A stretch of 7,923 nucleotides of DNA. Source: Methanothrix sp. Lineage in GTDB: Archaea; Halobacteriota; Methanosarcinia; Methanotrichales; Methanotrichaceae. Location: the NCBI GenBank assembly GCA_011391755.1, contig JAABPZ010000059.1, positions 1-7,923 on the forward strand. The letters run 5' to 3'. Position numbers and translations under genes: made by a program. The notes under the pieces are model-generated. The model was not told where the DNA came from. It was given only the letters and a program-made list of their open reading frames with translations, and ran no database searches. Below, one piece after another: positions 1 through 5,335 of the stretch; position 1 is the first letter of the stretch, and each line of letters starts with the position of its first letter.

Positions 1-278
1 TTCCCGAAGACGTCAATCCGGTTGTAACCCCAGGAGACCGCACCGGGAGAGGATGTTAAAATTCCGCCGAGATTCTCCCAGCCCGAACTCCAGGAGGAGC
101 CGTCCCACCATTTATGCCAGAGAGCGCTGTCTGTTCCCTCCACGAAGACGTCCAGCCGATTGTCGCCCCAGGAAGAGACCGCGGGATCATCTTTGAAGGT
201 GCTTACCGCACAAGCCGGACCGATTGCAGCTACTAATACCAGAGCAAGTAGTGCAGCCAATAACATTGCTTTTTTCAT
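1..278 (-). CDS. Secreted PLL-like beta-propeller (lectin-like) protein, N-terminal part only
   Basis: The gene starts with ATG at 278 and stays open for 92 codons to the left edge, so the C-terminal part lies outside the window. Residues 1-24 form a Sec-type signal: MKK, a long Leu/Ala/Val core and a GPACA end. Cys23 is present, but the context is not a good lipobox. After it comes a repeat unit with the motif [20 protein letters not shown], then KWWDG, SW, GW and a Leu-Gly-Gly step, and the next unit begins with [11 protein letters not shown]. This periodic pattern is what I know from PLL/fucose-lectin-type seven-bladed propellers, where each blade carries Trp and Asp residues near sugar-binding pockets. 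A GAGGG stretch at 284-288 lies 5 bases before the ATG and supports this start. The product is probably exported and surface-exposed. Its ligand cannot be told from this fragment. Confidence 0.75.
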   Translation of the reverse strand, partial: MKKAMLLAALLALVLVAAIGPACAVSTFKDDPAVSSWGDNRLDVFVEGTDSALWHKWWDGSSWSSGWENLGGILTSSPGAVSWGYNRIDVFG

Positions 279-360
279 AGTATCCCTCACACTCAGGTCA
301 TTATTTTTCTAACCATTACTACATGATCGTACATGAATAATAGCTTTTCTAAAAGGGAGC

Positions 361-2550
361 TTAGATGCCGCCGAACATATCCCCTTTGGCGCTCCCTCTT
401 TCTCCATTGCGATCCGTCTTCATGGCCGTCTCCAGGGCTTTGCGATAGAACCTCTCCGTGTACTCTTTGGCCATTCTTCGAGCGGAGAAGCCCGGCCCTG
501 TCATCTTGATGGCCTCCTTCATGACCGCTGCCCAGCCATGCGAGATACCATCCTCGTCCACATCGTAGAATAACGGCACAATATCCTTCTCCAGCAGATC
601 GTAGATGGCCGCAGCATCACGTGCGTCCCTGTCCGGTCCTTCTCTCGCGCCCTCAATCGCCCAGCCGTTCAAGCCGTTGTAGCCTTCAATCCACCAGCCG
701 TCCAGAAGGGAAAGCTGCGGCACGCCGTTCAAGGAGGCCTTCATGCCGCTCGTTCCGCTCGCCTCCATGGGCGGCAGGGGATTGTTCACCCAGACATCAA
801 CGCCATGCACCAGATACTGCGCCAAGAGCTCATCGTAGTCCTCCACAAAGGCGATGCGCCCTCCAAAAGCCTGGTCCTTGGCAACATTGAAGACCTGCTG
901 CAAGAGCTGCTTGCTCTGCTGGTCGTCCTGGTGAGCTTTGCCGGCAAAGATGATCTGCACCGGCCTATCTGGATCATTTACGATCTTTGTCAGACGGGCA
1001 ATATCATGCAAGAGGAGCGTGGGCCGTTTGTAGGAGGCGAAGCGCCTGGCAAAACCTAAAGTGAGGGCCGCCGGATCGAGCAGCACCCCGGAGGCCATGA
1101 CATTATTGGAGTCCGAACCGGATTTGCGCCACTTGTTGCGGGCCCGTTCTCTTATCTTGGCAATCGCCATCTCTTTCATGAAACGATGATGCTCCCAGAG
1201 AACGCTGTCCGGTATCTCGTCAATCAGCTGCCAGATAGCAGGTTGATCGTGCTCCTCCAGCCAAGTTCGTCCGAGGTAGCGGTTGAAGATCACATCACCC
1301 AGGCGCCGGTCAATCCAGGAGGGCACGTGCACCCCATTGGTGATGTGCTCAATGGGAACCCTGTCCACGGCAAGTTCGGGCCAAAGCTGCTGCCACATCT
1401 TTCGGCTGACCTCTCCATGCTTCTTGCTCACTGCATTTTTGTAAGCACTGCAGCGCAGGGCAAAGGCAGTCATGTTAAAGCCCTCCGGCCTGGCCGGATT
1501 CGTCCCCAGACGAAATAGCTCATCCCGAGAGAGATCCAGTGTGGGAAGGTAGGAGCCGAAGTACTTGTCCATCAGTTGATAGGAAAAGACATCATGGCCT
1601 GCGGGCACCGGCGTATGAGTAGTGAAAATCGTGGTGTTCTTGACCTGCTCGAAGGCCTCCCTGTAGCCCATGCCTCCCTCTACCTTCTCCCTAATCCTCT
1701 CCAGGATGGCGAAAGCGGGATGGCCCTCGTTGCAATGAAGAACGGAATAGTCCACCCCCAGATGGCGCAAGATGCATACGCCGCCAATGCCAAGGACTAT
1801 CTCCTGGCGCAGGCGCTGCTCCAGATCGCCGGTATAAAGCCGGTCGGAAATGACGCGATTCCCGGGCTCGTTGGACTCGCTGGAGGTATCGATCAAATAG
1901 AGGCTGGTCTTTCCCACCTGGACCATCCAGACCTCCAAATTAATAGTCGGGTCCATGACCGGCACCTTAATGGTGATGGGATCTCCATTGGCATCCACCA
2001 TCTTCCTGATGGGTGCATTCTCCCGGTCCAGCATCTCGCAGGCCCCCATCTGCCAGCCGTCCGGCGAGATCATCTGGCGCAGGTAGCCTTGCGGATACAT
2101 GAATCCTACCGCCACCAGAGGCAGACCCAGGTCGCTGCACTCCTTGAGAAAGTCTCCCGCCAAAAAGCCGAGACCACCCGCATAAAAGGGCAGGGCATGG
2201 TGCAGGCCGTACTCCGCCGAGAAGTAGGCGATCTTGCACCTTTCCGGATCAGCTACGCGAGTGCAAAACCAGCCAGTGGTCGGATTCATGTAACTCTCAA
2301 AGCGGGAAATCACATAATCATAACGCCTCATGAAATGAGGGTCGGATGTGGCCGCCTCCAGCGCACCCCGGTCCATGCGGTTGATCATCTTTACTGGGTT
2401 ATGGTTGCTCAGATACCAGCCGCGGCGATTGAGGAGCTTGAAGAGCGCCCGGCCCTCGGGGTGCCAGCTCCACCAGAGGTTGTAGGCCAGCTCTCGCAAT
2501 CCTGAGATCTTTTCCGGCAGATGGGGGAATTTGTCTTTGATGCCTTGCAT
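361..2550 (-). CDS. glgP: Alpha-glucan (glycogen) phosphorylase, GT35 family with N-terminal DUF3417
   Basis: A 729-residue cytosolic enzyme expected to cleave alpha-1,4-glucan with phosphate, releasing glucose-1-phosphate. The first ~55 residues (LRELAYNLWWSWHPEGRALF) match the DUF3417 head typical of the TIGR02094 branch of phosphorylases. The catalytic body follows with YFSAEYGLHHALPFYAGGLG, CNEGHPAF (His277), TTHTPVPAGHD (His312), ITNGVHVPSW and, near the C-terminus, EASGTSGMKASLNG, whose Lys604 is the expected pyridoxal-phosphate lysine. No expected motif is missing, so the enzyme looks intact. It is somewhat shorter than the ~820-850-residue bacterial members I know. The ATG at 2550 is supported by the family N-terminus and by an AGGGAGCTGA stretch 7-16 bases upstream. 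No other glycogen gene lies in the window. Its promoter, leader and first ~56 codons are duplicated 992 bases away. Confidence 0.93.
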   Translation of the reverse strand: MQGIKDKFPHLPEKISGLRELAYNLWWSWHPEGRALFKLLNRRGWYLSNHNPVKMINRMDRGALEAATSDPHFMRRYDYVISRFESYMNPTTGWFCTRVADPERCKIAYFSAEYGLHHALPFYAGGLGFLAGDFLKECSDLGLPLVAVGFMYPQGYLRQMISPDGWQMGACEMLDRENAPIRKMVDANGDPITIKVPVMDPTINLEVWMVQVGKTSLYLIDTSSESNEPGNRVISDRLYTGDLEQRLRQEIVLGIGGVCILRHLGVDYSVLHCNEGHPAFAILERIREKVEGGMGYREAFEQVKNTTIFTTHTPVPAGHDVFSYQLMDKYFGSYLPTLDLSRDELFRLGTNPARPEGFNMTAFALRCSAYKNAVSKKHGEVSRKMWQQLWPELAVDRVPIEHITNGVHVPSWIDRRLGDVIFNRYLGRTWLEEHDQPAIWQLIDEIPDSVLWEHHRFMKEMAIAKIRERARNKWRKSGSDSNNVMASGVLLDPAALTLGFARRFASYKRPTLLLHDIARLTKIVNDPDRPVQIIFAGKAHQDDQQSKQLLQQVFNVAKDQAFGGRIAFVEDYDELLAQYLVHGVDVWVNNPLPPMEASGTSGMKASLNGVPQLSLLDGWWIEGYNGLNGWAIEGAREGPDRDARDAAAIYDLLEKDIVPLFYDVDEDGISHGWAAVMKEAIKMTGPGFSARRMAKEYTERFYRKALETAMKTDRNGERGSAKGDMFGGI

Positions 2551-2610
2551 GAATGTGTCAGCTCCCTAGCGGTCTGTAATGGGACGGTCTTAAGAGATAT
2601 ATCCTTCGAA
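2383..2610 (-). repeat. Direct repeat, copy A: promoter, leader and first 56 codons of glgP
   Basis: This segment recurs at 3375-3601 in the same orientation, offset by 992 bases (991 beyond a one-base indel). By hand alignment the coding part (2383-2550) has 13 mismatches in 168 bases. Bases 2500-2583, covering codons 1-17 and 33 bases of leader, are identical in both copies. A divergent 10-versus-9-base patch follows (2584-2593), then 17 identical bases including the TATA-like box. Similarity stops abruptly after the TTCGAA. This copy is joined to the full-length gene. Confidence 0.95.
2594..2610 (-). promoter_or_regulatory. Putative archaeal promoter (BRE/TATA) of glgP
   Basis: Read on the minus strand the segment is TTCGAAGGATATATCTC. 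The TATA-like core GGATATATC lies at 2596-2604, preceded by a TTCGAA stretch in the BRE position. Initiation about 25 bases downstream would fall near 2574 and give a leader of roughly 24 bases containing the Shine-Dalgarno-like stretch. The same 17 bases are conserved exactly in the displaced copy (to 3601), although the 9-10 bases next to them differ, which agrees with a constrained element. Confidence 0.5.
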
Positions 2611-2741
2611 TAGCGGAAAATTGGGAGATGGATTACAGGTTACATATTGCTCCATTCAACATATTGATTGAGGTTGGATTTAGCCATCTCAATGCATAAG
2701 TTGATACCTTAAGGCATTCATTTGGCTTATGGCTTGGTGGC

Positions 2742-3137
2742 ATGGACCCGATAACTGAAGAACAACTCCTGGCAATGAATAGCCATATTATAAAATATGA
2801 TGACGATAATCGTCCAGGGATTCGAGGTGGTGCAGGCTCCGATCTCTATTTTCAACTTGAAGCGATCAACTATGAAACTGACCCAATTATGAAAGCTTCC
2901 CTTGCGATTTATACCGCCAATTCGCATATATTTAATAATGGTAATAAAAGAACAGCATTTGCGCTTGCGGATATAATTCTTGGAGAATATGGGTATTACA
3001 TTGGCGTAGAACGAGATGAGTTGATTAGTTTTTCTTGTTGGGTTGCGGGTATTGATCCTAATGCGATATCCAAAGAGGCCGTGATAGAAGAGATAATAAA
3101 ATGGATTAAAACGAGAATTTGCAGGTTGGAGCTATAA
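2742..3137 (+). CDS. doc: Doc/Fic-family protein, probable toxin without a recognisable Phd partner
   Basis: A 131-residue protein with a Fic core at residues 61-71, SHIFNNGNKRT (His62, Phe64, Asn68, Lys69, Arg70), inside the helix pattern typical of death-on-curing proteins. The N-terminal region (TEEQLLAMNSHII, then PGIRGGAG) also fits Doc, and the length is near the ~126 residues of P1 Doc. In that family the domain transfers a phosphate or nucleotide to a target; P1 Doc phosphorylates EF-Tu. Position 66 is Asn where P1 Doc has the metal-binding Asp of its HIFNDANKR motif. No inhibitory (S/T)xxxE(G/N) helix is visible in the protein, and no phd-like ORF lies in the 131 bases before it. The ATG has only a weak GGTGG stretch upstream; the frame is open back to a TAA at 2697-2699. 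A hand count over 2821-3120 gives about 38% GC against roughly 55-70% in sampled glgP segments, suggesting transfer. Confidence 0.8.
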   Translation: MDPITEEQLLAMNSHIIKYDDDNRPGIRGGAGSDLYFQLEAINYETDPIMKASLAIYTANSHIFNNGNKRTAFALADIILGEYGYYIGVERDELISFSCWVAGIDPNAISKEAVIEEIIKWIKTRICRLEL

Positions 3138-3299
3138 TTTAGCCAACGCCTCGAAAGCTTCACGGTTGCGGTTCATGGTAGCAAGGAAGTTCTTATGCAT
3201 GCTAGGGGGCAGGATGCTTAAATCGTCATCCATTTTTGGTTGTGTTGATTGGAGGGCATCAGCCACTGCCTTTACCTTACAAAGTCCACTCATTCCCAT
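3132..3299 (-). CDS. Small hypothetical protein (55 aa), convergent with doc
   Basis: An ORF from ATG 3299 to TAG at 3132-3134 encodes 55 residues. I do not recognise a family. The N-terminal half reads MGMSGLCKVKAVADALQS; the C-terminal half runs MDDDLSILPPSMHKNF and then NRNREAFEALAKL. It looks soluble and helical, with charged residues spaced as in ordinary protein. Starts at 3302 (GTG), 3293 (ATG) and 3233 (ATG, 33 aa) are also possible; an in-frame stop lies at 3327-3329. Its 3' end overlaps the 3' end of doc by 6 bases on the opposite strand. It lies 60 bases downstream of the truncated glgP copy on the same strand, so the duplicated glgP promoter could transcribe it. A role as a Doc antitoxin is only a guess from position. 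Confidence 0.45.
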   Translation of the reverse strand: MGMSGLCKVKAVADALQSTQPKMDDDLSILPPSMHKNFLATMNRNREAFEALAKL

Positions 3300-3359
3300 C
3301 ACTTTTTGTTTTATCCCGGTTTGCTTCTATTCGTCCATTTCTGTTGTTGTTTTTAGTAT

Positions 3360-3542
3360 TTACCATTTGCTGTCGACCATCTTTGCCGGGTTGTGGTTGC
3401 TCAGATACCAGCCCCGGCGACTCCGGAGCTTGAAGAGCGCCCGGCCCTCGGGGTGCCTTCTCCACCAGAGGTTGTAGGCCAGCTCTCTTAGTCCTGAGAT
3501 CTTTTCCGGCAGATGGGGGAATTTGTCTTTGATGCCTTGCAT
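3360..3542 (-). pseudogene. Truncated second copy of the glgP 5' end
   Basis: Sixty codons from ATG 3542 to TAA at 3360-3362. The first 56 residues match the phosphorylase N-terminus with six substitutions (S-to-R, W-to-R, L-to-R, N-to-S, V-to-A, I-to-V). The match ends at HNPAKMV, after which four unrelated residues (DSKW) precede the stop. It retains only the DUF3417 head, with no catalytic domain or PLP lysine, so it cannot be an enzyme. The start codon, Shine-Dalgarno-like stretch and TATA-like box are all kept, so a 60-residue peptide could still be made. It is a broken remnant, either of a second phosphorylase gene or of the original 5' end displaced by an insertion. Confidence 0.85.
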
Positions 3543-3601
3543 GAATGTGTCAGCTCCCTAGCGGTCTGTAATGGGCGCTCTTCGGAGATATATCCTTCGA
3601 A
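3375..3601 (-). repeat. Direct repeat, copy B: displaced glgP promoter, leader and 56 codons
   Basis: This is the partner of 2383-2610 in the same orientation. The 84-base identical block is at 3492-3575 and the 17-base promoter block ends at 3601. The two copies enclose 764 bases (2611-3374) with doc and the small ORF. The edges are sharp: to the right the sequence changes directly after TTCGAA, and to the left it changes after codon 56. Confidence 0.95.
3585..3601 (-). promoter_or_regulatory. Retained glgP-type promoter in the displaced copy
   Basis: On the minus strand TTCGAAGGATATATCTC is identical to the putative glgP promoter, with the TATA-like core at 3587-3595. It points left into the truncated glgP copy, then the 55-residue ORF, then antisense to doc. 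I see no strong terminator between them, although archaeal terminators are hard to see by eye. Confidence 0.4.
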
Positions 3602-3631
3602 TTAATGCCAGGAGTTTGTAATATCATAATA

Positions 3632-4123
3632 TCACGAACATGATATGTAGATTCCAGAGCCTAGAAACCAATTGTCATCCACTTTCATAGCATAAGCGAT
3701 CTTGAACTCATCTCTGTTACCGTGAGCAGGGTTTGGGAAGATGAAGTAAGTAAATCCTTTCCCTTCCTTGGCAACATTGAGCGTGTTCCTGAGAGATGGG
3801 ACGCCATTGGAATCTGTTACATCCAGCTTGTTTTCGCCGATCCAATCGGGTTTGAATGGATGTGCAAGGCAAGTTCCATTGAAATCGTAAGCGTAGATGT
3901 AGAGATCTTTGCGGACAAATGAGCCGGTCTTATTGCTGAACTCATCGAGTGCTTTATCTTTGCCGTTCTCTTGGGCATAGGCCAAAGCAGACTCAACAAA
4001 TGAGACGAGTTGTGTCTTGTTGGATGATTCGATTAGTGATTCTTTTGCTAAAGCCAACTGCATGATGAAAAACGTCGCTGTCAACAGCAAGATTACTACA
4101 ATTAGCACATTCCGGCTTTTCAT
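3632..4123 (-). CDS. Small exported or membrane-anchored single Cache-domain protein
   Basis: From ATG 4123 the product is 163 residues. Residues 5-22 are one hydrophobic segment (NVLIVVILLLTATFFIMQLA), a signal peptide or N-terminal anchor. The rest is a Cache sensor fold: SFVESALAYAQENG, then KALDEFSN, DLYIYAYDFNGTCLAHPFKP, IGENKLDVTD, a PNPAHGNRDEFKIAYA segment and a final VDDNWFLGSGIYIS. Such domains bind small ligands such as carboxylates or amino acids, usually at the head of chemoreceptors or histidine kinases. Here nothing follows: the gene stops directly after the domain. The frame stays open upstream to 4333, but that extension runs through the inverted-repeat element and reads like non-protein. 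The chosen start follows a GTGATC Shine-Dalgarno match by 3 bases and sits 36 bases after a TATA-like box. The ligand is unknown. Confidence 0.8.
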   Translation of the reverse strand: MKSRNVLIVVILLLTATFFIMQLALAKESLIESSNKTQLVSFVESALAYAQENGKDKALDEFSNKTGSFVRKDLYIYAYDFNGTCLAHPFKPDWIGENKLDVTDSNGVPSLRNTLNVAKEGKGFTYFIFPNPAHGNRDEFKIAYAMKVDDNWFLGSGIYISCS

Positions 4124-4154
4124 ATCGATCACTTTATTGTGGACGATATACTTC

Positions 4155-4164
4155 ATTAAATACT
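4155..4164 (-). promoter_or_regulatory. Putative TATA box of the Cache-domain gene
   Basis: On the minus strand AGTATTTAAT is centred about 36 bases before ATG 4123. Initiation some 25 bases downstream would give a leader of about 12 bases that still includes the AAGTGATC ribosome-binding stretch. This supports the start at 4123 over the ATG at 4156, which overlaps the box itself. Confidence 0.45.
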
Positions 4165-4227
4165 TATGCCGCCCACACATGCGCGCGGGCGGGGCCGCTT
4201 TGGACATCTGAATCCGAACGGCAATAT

Positions 4228-4380
4228 CGTCCGGCTGCCCGGGGCGGGCTAGTACAGCGAGGCCGAAGTAAACCAATGCCATGACTTCGCGGCTTCGCGC
4301 CTTCGCGTGAAACCGAACCCTGTTGAATCTCACGATTTAATTGGGCCAAGCTGTACTAGCCCGCTCCTGCTTGCCCGACA
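4228..4380. repeat. Imperfect long inverted repeat, possible MITE-like element
   Basis: GCGGGCTAGTACAGC at 4244-4258 has an exact reverse complement at 4350-4364. Without gaps the pairing extends 16 bases outward (10 matches) and 16 bases inward (11 matches), so arms of 47 bases (4228-4274 and 4334-4380) agree at 36 positions. The 59-base loop contains a triple octamer. The size and arms resemble a miniature inverted-repeat transposable element or a large intergenic hairpin. I could not identify a target-site duplication or a related transposase, so the mobile reading is inference. Confidence 0.65.
4285..4308. repeat. Three tandem CTTCGCGN octamers
   Basis: Three back-to-back copies differ only in the last base (CTTCGCGG, CTTCGCGC, CTTCGCGT), in the loop of the inverted-repeat element. 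I have an impression, not a search result, that similar CTTCGCG runs are dispersed between genes in many genomes. The function is unknown. Confidence 0.7.
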
Positions 4381-4469
4381 ACCGCAACTGGGCGCTAGCG
4401 AAGTATGCCTAGCCTACGACGCTTGGAGTGCCGGAAAGAATCTTATGCTGTCAAAAGAAGCAACCTCAG

Positions 4470-5288
4470 ATGGAAACCATAATCGTTGATAAGGATCTCT
4501 GCACCCGTTGCGGGATCTGTTCGGCAGTCTGCCCAATGGCTATCATTGATCCGGGGGAGGAGAGCATCCTTCCCAAAGTTGCGAATGAAAAAGCAGTCAT
4601 GTGCCTCTTGTGCGGGCACTGTGAGGTTTTTTGCCCATCCCAGGCGCTGCTCTTAAACCTGCGGCCCGAGGAAAGGCTGCCCCTGCCGGAAGGTGCCGGC
4701 ACCGTTTCTCCGGGGACAATAGCGTTCTATCTCAAGAAACGAAGGTCCGTGCGGCATTTCACCAGTGATCCTGTGCCAAAGGACAAGATCCTCGAAATCC
4801 TGGATATTGCCCGGTACGCGGCCTCGGGAAGCAACGGCCAGCCGGTGCAGTGGCTGGTTGTCCATGATCCTCTGAAGGTGAAAAAGATTGCCGGGCTGAC
4901 CATCGAATGGATGAAGACTCTCCTCAACACCGCCCATCCCATGAGCGGCTACGTACCTATGTTTATTGCCACCTGGGAGCAGGGACACGATGTTATCTGC
5001 CGGGGCGCTCCTCACCTGCTCTTCGCCCATATCCCGGAGGGCAATCCGATTGCGTCGATCGATGCCATCATTGCACTGACGCATTTTGATGTCGCTGCGC
5101 CTGCATTCGGCATTGGCACCTGCTGGGCGGGATTTGTAGCCATGGCGGCATTCTCCTATGAACCGCTCCAGAAAGAACTCGGCTTGCCCAAGGGACGAAA
5201 ATGCGCCTATGCCATGATGTTCGGCCACCCGCAGTACAGGGTTCTCGGGATCCCTCGCAGGAAAACCCTTGAGGTAATGTGGCAGTAA
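4470..5288 (+). CDS. Ferredoxin-nitroreductase fusion: two 4Fe-4S clusters plus FMN nitroreductase domain
   Basis: A 272-residue soluble flavoprotein of the 4Fe-4S-linked nitroreductase group, expected to use FMN and receive electrons through its own clusters. Two CxxCxxCxxxCP motifs lie at residues 11-22 (CTRCGICSAVCP) and 45-56 (CLLCGHCEVFCP). A linker of about 30 residues follows, then the nitroreductase fold, starting at residue 88 with LKKRRSVRHF, the usual Arg/Ser FMN-phosphate contact. Next come ARYAASGSNGQPVQWLVV and, near the C-terminus, GIGTCWAGF and YAMMFGHPQ. The frame also opens from a GTG at 4428 (286 aa), which has a GGAG just before it. I prefer ATG 4470 because METIIVDKDLC matches the usual ferredoxin N-terminus. 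The physiological substrate cannot be told from sequence. It is separated by 47 bases from the downstream glycosyltransferase, with no evident functional link. Confidence 0.88.
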   Translation: METIIVDKDLCTRCGICSAVCPMAIIDPGEESILPKVANEKAVMCLLCGHCEVFCPSQALLLNLRPEERLPLPEGAGTVSPGTIAFYLKKRRSVRHFTSDPVPKDKILEILDIARYAASGSNGQPVQWLVVHDPLKVKKIAGLTIEWMKTLLNTAHPMSGYVPMFIATWEQGHDVICRGAPHLLFAHIPEGNPIASIDAIIALTHFDVAAPAFGIGTCWAGFVAMAAFSYEPLQKELGLPKGRKCAYAMMFGHPQYRVLGIPRRKTLEVMWQ

Positions 5289-5335
5289 ACCCTGGCCTGT
5301 CTAAAAAAACGTAGTGTCAAGAAAAACATACATCC

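Larger units (their letters stand above)
4124..4469. other. 346-base non-coding region, GC-rich, with inverted-repeat element
   Basis: This lies between two divergent genes. The first ~45 bases are AT-rich and hold the Cache-gene promoter. From about 4168 the composition switches to GC-rich, with a small hairpin candidate (CCGCCC at 4169-4174, GGGCGG at 4187-4192), the large imperfect inverted repeat (4228-4380) and a GCGCTAGCG palindrome near 4392-4400. The open frames through it read like translated repeat rather than protein. No clear TATA box was found for the plus-strand nitroreductase gene. Confidence 0.6.

Noticed and set aside
1186..1518. 110-codon plus-strand frame
   Set aside because: Antisense to glgP, with no ribosome-binding site or family resemblance.
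1576..2505. Long open frame (309 codons) on the plus strand
   Set aside because: It lies wholly antisense to glgP, whose protein motifs are unambiguous. The translation has no recognisable motif and reflects the GC-biased codons of the real gene.
2628..2699. 23-codon plus-strand ORF before doc (MDYRLHIAPFNILIEVGF...), in frame with doc and preceded by GGGAG
   Set aside because: Too short to be a Phd antitoxin and without its sequence pattern. The sequence between its TAA and the doc ATG does not extend the Doc fold, so neither a broken N-terminus nor an antitoxin is supported.
3166..3477. 103-codon plus-strand frame with hydrophobic stretches
   Set aside because: It crosses the small ORF and the truncated glgP copy antisense, and has no plausible start region or family match. 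The hydrophobic part comes from a T-rich stretch at about 3300-3360.
4124..4333. N-terminal extension of the Cache protein to 233 residues
   Set aside because: It translates the promoter, the GC-rich hairpin and the inverted-repeat element. The start at 4123 has a ribosome-binding stretch, a TATA-like box at the right distance and an immediate signal sequence.
4653..5228. 191-codon minus-strand frame
   Set aside because: Antisense to the ferredoxin-nitroreductase gene, which has clear Cys clusters and flavin motifs.
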